Source: Blepharisma stoltei
Lineage: Eukaryota > Ciliophora > Heterotrichea > Heterotrichida > Blepharismidae
DNA length: 64,000 nt
Direction: 5' to 3'
Assembly (NCBI GenBank): GCA_914767885.1
Contig: CAJZBQ010000058.1
Location: 372,001-436,000 of the forward strand
Below are positions 29,457-40,649 of this stretch, piece after piece. Position numbers and translations under genes: made by a program. How positions within the stretch are numbered: position 1 is the first letter of the stretch; every line of letters starts with the position of its first letter. The notes below the pieces were generated by a model. That model searched no databases. It saw nothing but the letters and a program-made list of their open reading frames with translations, and was not told the origin of the DNA.

Positions 29457-32153
29457 ATGGAAACTTCCACCGATCATATAAAAGTTGCAGTTAGAGTCCG
29501 CCCACTTCTTCCAATCGATAAAAGTCAAGATATCATAGTTTATACTGGAAATGTAATTTCTACTTAGAACTCAGAAATTCGTATAAGCGATGGAGATCAT
29601 TATTTATCATCATCCTATGATAAAGTATTTACTGCTGAATCTTCGCAGGATGAAATTTTCGACTTTGTATCTCCGATTCTAGAACGCACAATTAAAGGTT
29701 TCAATTGTACAATTTTCGCATATGGGCAAACCGGCTCAGGAAAAACTTTTACTATGTTTGGAGCTGATTGAGAAATCAATAATCCTGCAGCTCAAGATTA
29801 TTTTGAGAGAAACTCTATTTCACGCAGACGGCCTTCAACTGGTTTGGAGCATCCTCTTGATAGTCCAGCTAAACAAGGGATAATTCCTAACTCCCCCCTC
29901 CGTGAGTGAGCAAAACCATTAGAAAAATCCCTATTTTTTGCCCAAACCCACCCTCCGTAAGTGAACAAAAAAATTATTTTAATAGAAAATTTTTTTATGG
30001 AAAAATTTTTTGATATATAAGTGATAATTAGAATAATAAAAACTAGAGCTAATTCTGTTTAATTTTAAACAAATTGCTTTTTAAAACATAAATTTTATAA
30101 ATTAAATTAATATTTGCTTTCCAATTTTTGCGAATTAGAATATTTTAAATTTCAAAAAAAAATATTTTCTATAAAATTTATATATAAATTTTTTTAAAAA
30201 AAAAAAATTAAACCCCCTCCGTGAGTGAACAAAATTTTTTTGTTCACTCACGGAGGGGGGAAGTAAGTCAATTGCGATGCTTTTTAATAAATCTGAAGGA
30301 AAGCAATTAACTTATTATTCGAGTTTTTTACAAATTTACAACGAAAAAATATACGATTTATTACAAGATCCAAACAGAAGCAAAGCTCTTAACATAAGAG
30401 AAAGCAAAATATATGGAATTTTCGTAGAAGGTTTAGCAGAGTTTGTAGTGGAAAGCACTGAAGATTGCTTCATGCTGCTATCCAAAGGTGATAGAAACCG
30501 TGCTGTAAGGCAAACAAGATTTAATCATCACAGTAGTCGATCCCACACAATTTTTCAGTTATTATTAGAAAGTGATAAAGCTAATAAACGCGGAGTTTTA
30601 AAACGAGGAAAATTAAATTTTTGTGATTTGGCTGGATCTGAAAAGTATGATAAAGAAAATGCTATGGTTCAAGATCATATAAAAGAACTTACCCAGATTA
30701 ATAAGTCATTGTCTACATTGGGAAAAGTCATTTACGCCCTTGGCAGTGGTAATACTTCTCATATTCCTTATAGAGACTCAAAATTAACAAGACTGTTACA
30801 AGATTCTCTAGGAGTCAGCACACAAACGATTCTTATTGCAACAGTTTCTCCATCAGCCGGATATGCAGAAGAAACAATAAGTACCTTAAAATTCGCTGAT
30901 AGAGCTCGCAAAATTACAATAAAAATCAAAAAAAATGAAATTTCAGCTACAAATGATGAACTAATTTTAAGGCTCCAAAGAGAAATCCAGCATTTGAAAA
31001 GTATTTTGAACTTAAAAAGAAAAGGAGGAATTCAAGAACTTCAGCAAGAAATTTGGGAGCTTAAAGAAGAAAACGAAAAATTGAAAAAATTATCGGCAAA
31101 TGCCACTATAGAAGAAGTTGAAAGACTGAAACAAGAAAATAAAAGGCTTAAATTATCACTTCAAAACAATGGATTTCCTAGTGACTTAGAAGGCTTTTAT
31201 GTAGAAAAAAATAATTTCGAAAATCAAGAAAAAAACAATTTAGAAAACCAAGAAAAAACAGAAAATAGGCCGCCATCGTCATCAGGAAGATCTCGCAAAG
31301 AAAGCAATAATATTTCTGAATATGGATTTACAAATAGGAGTTTTTCTCCTTCTGAAAACCGTAGGAGACTGTGCCCAAGATGCAATCAGCCACCTCCTTG
31401 CATTCATGTTTCTTCTTTATCAATTGAGCATTCAGCTTCCACTTACCGTTCCACAAATTCTACGGATTCGAGGTATAGTAAAAATATAAAAATACCAAAA
31501 AACTTGCAGGTTAGATATAGAATGACTAACTGCGTAATTGAAAATGGAGGAATTTCTCAGGAAATCAAAGACCAAGAAGCAAGGCAAAAGGAAATGAAGA
31601 AAATAAAAGAACGCTTGGGAAAATTAGCCGAATTAGAATCATATAGAAAAGCTCAGTTCAAAATGGAGCTTGAGAGACTGGAGGCAGAAAAAAGAAGAAA
31701 TGACGAAGAAATCAGAAGAAAGCAAACCGAAGACGCAAAGAGAAGGAAGATTTTAAAAGAATTAAAAGAAAAAGTTAGTAATCTCCTATAAATAAATTGA
31801 ACCTAATAATAAAGATATTTATAATATACTTATATTTGAAATTATAATTCGAATAATTTTAATCCGGTATAATTATATCTATTTAAACTGAATTATTACC
31901 ATTGTTCCAATATCTATTTAAACTGAATTATTACCCTTGTTCCAAAATAGTACGCAATTTATATAAATTCCTATACAAAGAATCCAAAAAGGCAGAAAAA
32001 GAAGAGGAAGATAAAAAATTAGAAGATCTAAAGAGAATGGCAGAAAGAAAAAGAAAGAAAAGAAATGAAGATCAAAAGAGAAAGCTTCAAGAATTTTACG
32101 AGCGAAAAAAAGAAGCAATGCTAGAAGAGTTAGCTGATTATGAAAAAATGTAA
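29457..32153 (+). CDS. Kinesin motor protein, N-terminal motor
   Basis: 707 codons after a 15-nt intron (29553-29567) and IESs at 29888-30263 and 31789-31973. Motor domain in residues 1-350: HIKVAVRVRPLLP, P-loop AYGQTGSGKTFTMFG, switch I NHHSSRSHTIF, switch II DLAGSEK, and the motor end RDSKLTRLLQDSLG, LKFADRARKI. Then a neck and coiled coil, a Ser-rich linker with a possible zinc motif (CPRCNQPPPCIH), and a highly charged C-terminal helix. It moves along microtubules; the subfamily is not clear to me. TGA is Trp at FGADWEI. Its stop is 43 bp from the convergent C2 gene. Confidence 0.93.
29553..29567 (+). other. 15-nt intron in kinesin
   Basis: GTAATTTCTACTTAG. It includes an in-frame TAG if unspliced; removal joins VYTGN to NSEIRISDG. 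Matches the heterotrich 15-nt intron type. Confidence 0.92.
29888..30263. mobile_element. MITE-type IES, family 1 (376 bp) in kinesin motor
   Basis: TA at 29888 and 30264. Removal yields QGIIPKSIAMLF, the conserved kinesin segment before the alpha-3 region. The hairpin end is on the right (CTCCGTGAGTGAAC with its complement); the left end has two same-orientation units. Confidence 0.95.
31789..31973. mobile_element. TA-bounded IES (185 bp) with an internal tandem repeat
   Basis: Flanked by CCTATA on both sides; removal joins KVSNLL to YKESKKAEKEEE in frame. Inside, a 35-bp unit beginning TATCTATTTAAACTGAATTA is repeated twice in tandem (about 31877-31945) with one difference. Confidence 0.85.
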
Positions 32154-32196
32154 TTGTAAGACAAAAAATTGAAAGAAATATTTTAAATTTTCTAAA

Positions 32197-33051
32197 TTAA
32201 CGTCTTTGAGGAGGGTAACCGCTCTGAGGATAAGCTTGATAAGGAGAGTAGGCTTGAGGTTGTCCTGGCTGAGGTGGATATCCTGGCTGAGGAGGATAGC
32301 CAGGGTAGCCTTGCTGTGGAACTTGTCCTGGCTGAGGTGGATAGCCTGGCTGAGGTGGATAACCTTGTTGGGGTGGATAGCCAGCTTGAGGAGGATATCC
32401 AGGCTGAGGAGGGTAGCCAGGCTGAGGGTAACCAGGTTGAGGAGGATACCCTGATTGAGGAGGATATCCAGGCTGAGGAGGATATCCAGCTTGAGGTGGA
32501 TACCCAGGTTGAGGAGGATATCCAGGCTGAGGAGGATATCCATATGGAGGGCATCCAGGTTGAGGTGGAACTCCTGGGTATCCAGCCTGAGGATAAGGGT
32601 ATGGATATCCTTGTGGTGGGTAGCCTGGCATTGGTTGAGCTCCTAGTTGTCCGGTTGCTCCTGTTGTAGCATCTTCATTATATCTAATCTCAAATCTAAC
32701 ATCCCCTGCCTTTCTTCCATGGTGCTTAATCTCAACCCAATCTTCAAATTGCCTACTTTTACGAACTGGGTCTAGTGAAAATACTCCTTCTCCGACCAAA
32801 TCATCAGCTGAGGCAGAGTCATGATCCCACACTGCAAATTCTAGTAAAGATTCTGAGCCAAGCCTAAAGACAAAAGAGTCTGACCAATTCGGGAACTTCC
32901 CAGCATCCTGAGCGACAGCAGTTCTGAATTTTTGGGTTCCAATTGAGCAGACACAATAAGGATCCATCTTCCCAAAGGTTTCAGTATCTCTTGTGAGTTT
33001 TGCGCAGATAGGTTTGACGATTAAAGTTCCGCTACGCTTTTGGGCTTCCAT
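32197..33051 (-). CDS. C2-domain protein with PGYPP-repeat tail
   Basis: 284 residues. Residues 1-130 form a C2 domain ([55 protein letters not shown]) with Asp residues placed as in Ca2+-binding loops. The rest is a Pro/Gly/Tyr/Gln-rich tail of about 25 imperfect repeats (PQPGYPP), similar to tails of annexins, SRC2-like plant C2 proteins and scramblases. Likely a Ca2+-dependent membrane-binding protein. The repetitive tail creates long open frames on the opposite strand, which are not genes. Confidence 0.9.
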   Translation of the reverse strand: MEAQKRSGTLIVKPICAKLTRDTETFGKMDPYCVCSIGTQKFRTAVAQDAGKFPNWSDSFVFRLGSESLLEFAVWDHDSASADDLVGEGVFSLDPVRKSRQFEDWVEIKHHGRKAGDVRFEIRYNEDATTGATGQLGAQPMPGYPPQGYPYPYPQAGYPGVPPQPGCPPYGYPPQPGYPPQPGYPPQAGYPPQPGYPPQSGYPPQPGYPQPGYPPQPGYPPQAGYPPQQGYPPQPGYPPQPGQVPQQGYPGYPPQPGYPPQPGQPQAYSPYQAYPQSGYPPQRR

Positions 33052-34467
33052 TTATTTACTATGAATCTTCGACACGTTTCTGAAATAGCTTTACTAGATT
33101 TATTCCAAAAGAAAATCTTTAGATTTTTTAGATATTTTATTAGGCAAAAACTATAAATAAATAGATAAGAATTAATTATTTTGGTTGGGAATATATAAAT
33201 AAAAGGCTGTTTCAAAATTTTGAATTTTTATTGCTATGCAAAATATTTATTGTATGCGGTTTTAATAAATATTCACATTCTGAGAGATTTAATTAGAGAT
33301 AAATTATATTCAAAAGAAAATTTTTGACATAAGTCAATCTTAAAATTTAAATTATAGCTGTATTTTTATTTTACTCAATATCTTACTTTTAAAAATTGAA
33401 TATGGATACAATATATTTTATATTTTATAAAAATAATTTAATAAAACTTAATGATTAAAAACTGAAACTAAATATATAAGATCAATTATGCTTTGTGGTT
33501 TATACAAAGTCCCTATAATTCTATATATATATACACGGTTACCTAACACAAAGTTAAGGTATTAGTGGCTTTCTTTTCCCTGCCTTGAATTAGCAAAGCT
33601 TGGTAGAGGAAGTGTGGCCGGGTCAGGCGCTATCATGGCTTTTGATATAAAATAGAAGCTGTGCCTTTGCTCTTCGCTTTCTGTTGTGGAGCCTGACCAA
33701 TAGCCACTGCTTCGCCTCTTGTTGTTTCTCTTGTACATTTCTTGGTGAGTTATATTCTTTGTTGTAATATTTATTAATCTATTGATTCCATTAAAGCTGA
33801 AGAGAATTAAATTACGCCAAAAAAGGTGGTGAGCAGAAAAGTTTTTTTTTAATTTTTTTAAAAATTACGAGACAAATTAATGAAATTTTATAAATACCAA
33901 GTTTTATGTCTCTATTCTAGAGAAATTATTAATTATGCAAGGAAAGTTTTTCATAGCCTTGTCTAATTTAAACTCATAACGCTTGAAATCTATCATTCTT
34001 CTTTATTATTATACTATCAAATGGGAAGCCATGTCCTTTGAATCCAGGATCTTGCTGCAACAAATTCCTGCTTCAAAGAGTTAATCAGCAACATGATAGT
34101 TTGTGCCTTCTCACACCCCAAGTTCAATAAAAAGTAGATTAAATATTTTAATAATCAATTTTCCTACAGCATTTCAATTATTTAGCTAATTATAGTTGGC
34201 TCATTCAGCTCAAAGCTTTGGCAATTCAGATGCGAATTGATATTTTTTAAACTTTTCATTGGTTTGTTGGTTAGCTCACTTGATTAAAAAATAATCCAAA
34301 AGCTTTCACAGATTATAATGTTCTACTGAATGCAATCAACATATGCAATATCTTTTAAGATGATAGTGATGATAAATCCAAAAGGAAAATTGATTACTTT
34401 TACTTAAAATGGTTTTATTTTTTTAATTTTATTTAATTAAAAAACTCAAATTTTTTTAGGTCACTGC
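33052..34467. other. Long intergenic region with a GC-richer island
   Basis: Between two minus-strand genes. Most is AT-rich without genes. A GC-richer tract at about 33540-33750 stands out (GTGGCCGGGTCAGGCGC and later GTGGAGCCTGACCAATAGCC, partly complementary). It could be a degraded insert like the others or a small structured RNA. No direct repeat flank was found. Confidence 0.5.
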
Positions 34468-35853
34468 CTAGAACATGAGGGAGATCATATCAATTTTTGA
34501 ATTCTTTGAGTTAGATTCGCTTAACATATCTTCAATAATTTTCTTATATCTCTCACTAAATCTTACATCTAAAATTTTAGATCACTCATACTCTGCAGGC
34601 CTATTATTTTCTGATCTTGAAGCTTCAGGTGGTGCATACTTATAAAATTCCCCATAATGAGCTCTTTCATCTCTATTTCTATCTTCATAATAGCTCAAGA
34701 GGGGAAAATACTCAAAACCCCAATCATGTCAAGGAATTTGCAAATCATTTCCGTTTTCATCTCTTTTGCCTAATGTCCATTCAACCTGATATGCCTGCCC
34801 ATAAACAAAATCTATATCATATTCATCTCCAGTTAGTCTACTTCTTTTAATATTATAATGAATTACATTATCTGTAATTTCTATTGAAGAAATTATATCA
34901 TTTTTCCCTCCTAAATCTATGTCATTTGAATGTTTTGGTCCATCTATTTTACTATATCCATCAATTAAAATTCCATCAGGTAGTTCAGCATAATAGCTAT
35001 CTCTATAATATTCATCTTGTGGTAGATAAGAAGGCATAAATTGAAAAATTATATACTGATATCCTTCTACTGTTGCTTTTGGCACAAAAATATCTAAAAT
35101 AATATCCCTTTTTTTAGATAAATCCCAAGACACAGACATGCCTCTTGATAGGAATTCTGAGGAAGACCCTAATGTGAATTGAATATCTTCAGTATCATCT
35201 ATAAGATATTTTAATGCTTTTAATCCTGAGCCTAAAGTGCGCTCCTCTTTAGCAGCTTCTGAATTAAAATCAGGGATCCCAGTCAAATCTTTTTCAAATC
35301 AAGGGCCAAACCTTCGTCTTTCATCATCATTTTTATCGAAATATTCATCAGCCATTAAGAAGTACTCAAAACCCATATATCTTAAACTATGCTGCCCAAT
35401 ATTCCCATCAATTATCGGACCAAGTGCCCATTTTAATTCATAAGGTTTTTTCCATTCAAGCTGCACATCGTATTCATCACCAGTGTTAAATTTTCTTGTC
35501 AAACTTTGCACCAGATAATTTTGTTCATATCTTCTGCTAGAATTAATATCATTTGTACCCCCTAAATCTTCATCAATCAGTGGAAGTCCGTTAGTAGTTG
35601 AAAATCTATCAGTGAAAACTCCTCCATCCATAACTGCAATATAATAGTCACAACGAAATGTTTCTTGAGAATCTGCTGCATCTTGTATTGCAATGCCTGC
35701 TCAATCAAAAATATTTTCATATTTTCTAGGAATTCATAATTCCATTGTTACTGTATCTGTATCATGAAAAAAGTATTTGAGCATTAATCCATAAGGCAAG
35801 TATTCGATACTTAGACTGGATGCTACGCAGATTAATGATAAAAAATATATCAT
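34468..35853 (-). CDS. Secreted protein with tandem DOMON-like domains
   Basis: 461 residues, single exon, several TGA=Trp codons (MELWIPRKY, FDWAGIA, PWFEKDL). The N-terminus MIYFLSLICVASSLS is a signal peptide. Two tandem domains of about 185 residues each carry DOMON-like features: DLGGTNDI and DLGGKNDI, followed by TGDEYDVQLEW and TGDEYDIDFVYGQAYQVEW. DOMON domains bind heme or sugar in secreted or membrane-attached proteins. Each repeat ends with a Y-E-Y-F-(P/L)-L motif and an acidic segment. It probably works at the cell surface or in a vesicle. The domain name is from motif memory. Confidence 0.7.
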
Positions 35854-36062
35854 TTTTTTAATATTTAAATAGTCCGTTAATAATTATGGACATAAGCGAG
35901 AAAATCAAGTAAGTGATTATATGATACTGATGCATTTTTATTTTAGTTAAAAGTGAAAAGAAATAAACTATAATACAAAACTAAATTTTTCATTAAGTCA
36001 ATGAGAGAATAATTAATAACTTGGAAAGCAGGCAAGCATCGTCATTTTTTGATTTAGTAATT

Positions 36063-36556
36063 ATGAAATATTTTTCTATTCTTTGCATTCTTATGATTTT
36101 ATCGCCAAACACTTCTGATATTTTCAGTGTTCCTTTTCACATTGCCCTCTCCAAAACAGTTTGCTTACTCCCCCTCCGTGAGTGAACAAAAAAAATTTGT
36201 TCACTCACGGAGGGGTTTTAATTTTTTTTACAAAAATTTATATATAAATTTTATAGAAAATTATTTTTTAGAAATTTTAAAAAAAATCCAAATTTATGTT
36301 TTAAAAATGCAATTTGTTTAAAATTAAACAGAATTAGCTCGGGATTTTATTATATTAATTAATTATCACTTATATATCAAAATTTTCCACATAAAAAAAT
36401 TTTTTTATTAAAAAAAATTTTTGTTCACTCACTGAGGGTGGATTTTTGGGGCAAAAAATAGGGATTTTTCTAATGGTTTTGTCCACTCACGAAGGGGGGT
36501 AGTTAGCTATTCTCAATCTTTGAAATTTTATTATTCTTGTCTTTAGGTCTAAATAA
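36063..36556 (+). CDS. Possible small hydrophobic peptide gene spanning an IES
   Basis: Excluding the IES at 36166-36503, an ATG opens 51 codons (MKYFSILCILMILSPNTSD... ending LVFRSK) through the join without stop. The N-terminus looks like a signal peptide and a second hydrophobic stretch follows. The frame-neutral join is the main support; the ORF is short enough to be chance. Confidence 0.3.
36166..36503. mobile_element. MITE-type IES, family 1 (338 bp)
   Basis: TA at 36166 and 36504. The left end is a perfect hairpin of CTCCGTGAGTGAAC. The right end has two same-orientation units (GTTCACTCACTGAGGG and GTCCACTCACGAAGG), both slightly mutated. The interior matches other family 1 copies. 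Confidence 0.88.
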
Positions 36557-37137
36557 AAGCTAGTTTAAGCATATATCAGATTTCTTATGTAAATGAAATC
36601 TTAAGCAGACCCTTCTTGCTTATCCTTCAGAAGAAATGCATGCAAAAATTATGCCTATATTGTATAAATCTAGCAATTTTTAACATTAACTCTACTTTAA
36701 GTGCAATTCAGGCAAATTTAAATCAGCCAAGTCTGAAATTCCGCTAAATTAAATTTTTCTCATCCCATCTATTATATTCAATATAAAAGTATAACAGATC
36801 ACATATATAATCAGCCAATGCCATGTGTTTCTGTTTAAATGGAATTTAAAATAAAAAGAAAATCCTAATTTTGAAGTTAATCGATTTTATTTTTAAAGAT
36901 TTATGAGCACGTTCATATATTACTCTTATAATTAAAAAGGCTAGAGAATGCCTGATTTTTTGGCTTCAATTCTTTAAAAAAAAATTTATATATTTTTATG
37001 AATTTTACCTATTTAAATAAATTTCTTATTTCCGCAGAAATTTTGCTGCTTTTCCAGGCTATCTTCAATCAAAATTTTACTGGCCTCCCCTAAACTATAA
37101 TAAATCAATGGATTTCTAATAACATATTTTATTCAGA
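36557..37137. other. Intergenic region upstream of SIN3
   Basis: AT-rich, no open frame, repeat or RNA gene recognised. Confidence 0.5.
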
Positions 37138-40100
37138 ATGCAAAATAGGGTCGAGAGTGCACGCAAATACCTAACTTTGGTTAGAAATAAATTCAAAGAG
37201 CACGGCGATAAATATGAAGAGTTCCTTCAAGTTATGAAAGCTTTTAAAGAGCAAAGGTATAATTTATGCAGGATGGATACTGAGGCTGTATGCAAGCGCG
37301 TTCAAGAGCTTTTTAAAGGCCATCGAGTGCTTCTATTAGAATTCAATAAATTAATCCCTCAAAATTATCGAATTTCTATTGAATCACGTCCTCATTATAA
37401 TGAAGCTATTGACTACATGCGCCGTGTTAAAGAGGAAACCAAACATGATCCTGCAATTTATGAAGAGTTTATTGTTATAGCCATTTTACCGATTTAAATT
37501 ACTTTTATAAATTATTTTTTACTAACTTTTCTAATTTAAAATGTGTTTATATGCAAAAATCATACAATTTTTTTCGTCACTTATTTGGCAGGCACCAGTT
37601 TATAAGAATCCTCAAACTATACCAAGGAAAAGAAATGTCTCTTGATGATGTCAACAATTCAGTAAAAAAACTTATGGTAGACTTTCCTTCTCTAATAGAC
37701 TCTTTCAAAGCGTTTTTGCCTAACTATTATGACGACTCGTCTTCGGAAGAAAAAGATGAGCCTGCTTATTCTAAGCCAATTAAAAAAAGAAAAGAAATCG
37801 CCCCAGTCACTACATTATCAATTGAAAAATTAGTCATTGAAGAAATTGGAGAACCAATAGGAAAAAATGAAGTCGTTTTTTTTGGAAAGCTGAAAAAAGT
37901 CCTGGATTTGAATTCCCAACCAAATACCGACTATTTTTTAGAGTTCAGCCAAGTTTTTCAGCTTTATACAGATTGCATCATTACTAAAGTGGAGTTGCTG
38001 GGAGTTGTTGAGCCACTTTTTCAGTTGACTGATTTCCATAAGTTTTTAAATTTGAGGTCACCAGGGGTAAGAAGATACCAGAAAGAAGAAAATCCTGAGC
38101 TGACCCAATTCGTACAGCATCAGCTTAATGATTTCTATGAAACTTTAAAAGTAATTGCAACTAGTAGAGAAAGCAATAGAAGAAAACATGGGTGGTTTTT
38201 CAGGCCTCTTTCAGACTTTGATACGGGTAAAACTAAAAGAAATGGTCACAGCTATCTTCAAGTTCAAAGACCATCGATAAAAAGACATAGAGTTTTTCCT
38301 TATGAAAGTAAATGAATTTCTGTCCCATATGGCTCAGAAGATTTTTCCTTCAGAAATTTCAGAAAAAATGCTTTTGAGGATGCCCTATTTAAATGTGAAG
38401 ACGAAAGATATGAGCTTGACATGACCATTGAGTGCGCTTTAGCTACCCTTAAAATGCTTGAGGCAGCAGAAAATAAAATGAAAAGTTTACCAATTGATCA
38501 GCAAAAAACCTTTCAATTGGATGATAAATTCATGGAAAAATTAAGACTGAGATCAATACAAAGCATTTATTCAGAGCATGCTTCAAAAATAATTGAAACA
38601 TTAAAAAACAACCCATCAAGAGCTTTATCGGTAGTAATTTCAAGAATTAAGAGTAAAATCGATGCGTGGAAAAATATAAGCAAGCCTGAGAGCGATAGAA
38701 CTTGGGATGAGACTGTAGAAAAGAATTTCTATAAGTCTCTTGACCACAGATCATTTTATTTCAAACAAAATGAGAAAAAAATGACAAATGCAAAAAATTA
38801 TTTAACAGAAGCAAAATCTCGATCCTTAAATTTAGCAGCCAAAAAAGCCCAATTAAGGAAATATATAGAAGACAAAACAATAGATCAAAATTATGATATC
38901 ATTGGAGGATCAAGAAACCAGATATTTTTTAACTCATTTGCCGGGCTTTCAGGGGCTGTTTATCACAAAGTCTTAGGGAATTTTGTTGATGATATTTTAG
39001 AAGAGTTTAAAGAGCTAGACAAACCAGAACGTGCGCTAACATTTAATAACGGTGTTGAGTATGCAACTTTGCCTCAATTTCGGCTTCTTTTGAACCACCA
39101 GCCAATTATAAATGATGCTCTAAGAATTTTACTTTATGCTGCTGATAAGACCAGTTTATCAGGAAAAGAAAAACTAAATAAATGAATCATAGTGATTTTT
39201 CAAGAATTTTTTGGACTAAAATTACCCTATGATATCACTAATCATTTAGTAGAAGATTATTTTGAAAGTATTCCAGAAGAAGAGATCATTGATATAGAAA
39301 CAGCAAAAAATATCATAAATAAATGGAATACTGAAGAAAATTCTGAAATGATCATCGAAAAAGATGAGAACCCTATAGAAGAAGTGGGCCAAAATCCTAT
39401 TTCCTTAAAAAAAGACCAGTCTTTTGCAGCATTTATCCCATTGATGAAGAAGCATAACGTTATGTATTGTCCTAGCACAGTTTACTGCTTTTTGAGGTTT
39501 TTCTTCGTTATGTACGAAAGACTGCTGAAGGTAAAAATGGTCCTAAGCCAAGAAGGCAAAGAAAATCCTCCAATTGAGGTCGGAGAATATAAGTTTTCAG
39601 ACGAAGCACAAGTTGAGTACTTAGGCTTCTTAAAATCTGTCTCTCTAATACTGAAGAACACCTATGATAATGCTAAATTTGAAGATAAGTGCAGGATTCT
39701 GCTAGGAAATGATGCGTATGTCCTTTTTACATTCGATAAACTGGCAATTTATACAGCAAAAGCACTGCATGCCCTAGCTCATGATGAGGTCACAATAAAA
39801 TCCTTGCCTTTCTTCCAAAGATTCAACCGAAATAAGCTCAATGAAGAAGTTTATATGTCGGATTTCTTGAGAAGTGTTCCTAGCCATCAGCTGTTTAGGC
39901 TTCATTGGAATGTAGATTTTAGGATTTTATGCATGACTTATATAGAAAGTCCTTGTGAAAAACTCCAAGAGCCTGCTGTAAAGCATATGCTGAAATATGC
40001 AAAGGATTTTACTAATGAGGCATGTGAAACTGATTTAGAAGATGAAATAAAGATCATGCATGAAAGACTCGATGTTTTTTATCAAAATTATGGGATAACT

Positions 40101-40352
40101 CAAAACGACCTTGCAAATCAATTAATTTTGATGAATGGGATTAAGATTGGTCTGAATGAAAGTTCATTGAAGATGCATTTTATACCAGAGCATGAAGATT
40201 ATTTATTTAATGCTAAGTATTATAAGAATCATATACTCTTAGCAACAGAAGAAGAAACTTATATTTGCCAAGACAAAAATTCATATGTGCAAAAAATAAC
40301 AGAAATTGGACTGAAAAAATTCCAGAAGTGGATGGAAAGCAATCAGAAATAA
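37138..40352 (+). CDS. SIN3: SIN3-type transcriptional corepressor scaffold
   Basis: 1027 residues after one IES (37470-37600). Paired amphipathic helix domains at the N-terminus: PAH1-like (KYLTLVRNKFKEHGDKYEEF, VQELFKGHRVLLLEFNKLIP), PAH2-like (AIDYMRRVKEETKHDPAIYE, FIRILKLYQGKEMSLDDV), and a third region around ELTQFVQHQ. The middle holds the HDAC-interaction region hallmark (NAFEDALFKCEDERYELDM). The C-terminal part continues the SIN3 C-terminal domain (RIKSKIDAWK, FFGLKLPYD). SIN3 scaffolds histone deacetylase complexes in the nucleus. Trp from TGA occurs at SKWISVP and NKWIIVIF. Start is the first ATG, immediately before the PAH1 helix. Confidence 0.93.
37470..37600. mobile_element. TA-bounded IES (131 bp) in SIN3 PAH2
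   Basis: TTTA occurs on both sides (TA at 37470 and 37601). Removal gives YEEFIRILKLYQ, the PAH2 helix. Unremoved, the frame ends within nine codons. Confidence 0.92.
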
Positions 40353-40412
40353 TTTATTTGTTTTGGTAATTAGATTTATTTATCTATTAATTCTTATAAA
40401 TATATAAAAATC

Positions 40413-40622
40413 ATGGAGTTTCAAGTGGTATCAGAGCTCCGAGGAAAGGGCCAAGAAAACCATATTTTTCATGTATCATTTGAAAAGCCAATCTTAGAAG
40501 CAATAGAAATCGCTCAAAATGATATCAATGACTATCTCACCTCAATAGTTGAATCATCCATTGAGCCAGACCCTCACAAAAAGCAAAAACATTCAGAAGA
40601 ATCTGAAGAAGGTGACCAATAG
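40413..40622 (+). CDS. Small acidic-tailed protein, possibly GON7-like
   Basis: 69 residues: short beta-like start (FQVVSELRGKG, HIFHVSFEK), one helix (AIEIAQNDINDYLTSIVES) and a charged disordered tail (KKQKHSEESEEGDQ). Size and layout resemble GON7, a small KEOPS-complex subunit for tRNA t6A synthesis, but the similarity is weak and I would not assign it. It sits between SIN3 (60 bp upstream) and the next gene (27 bp downstream), typical of this compact genome. Confidence 0.6.
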   Translation: MEFQVVSELRGKGQENHIFHVSFEKPILEAIEIAQNDINDYLTSIVESSIEPDPHKKQKHSEESEEGDQ

Positions 40623-40649
40623 CTTAATTCTTAATTTTATTAAAATTAA

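Noticed and set aside
32206-32669. Long plus-strand open frames opposite the C2 gene
   Set aside because: They mirror the Pro/Gly/Tyr repeat coding on the minus strand and have repetitive Arg/Ile/Leu content without domain features.
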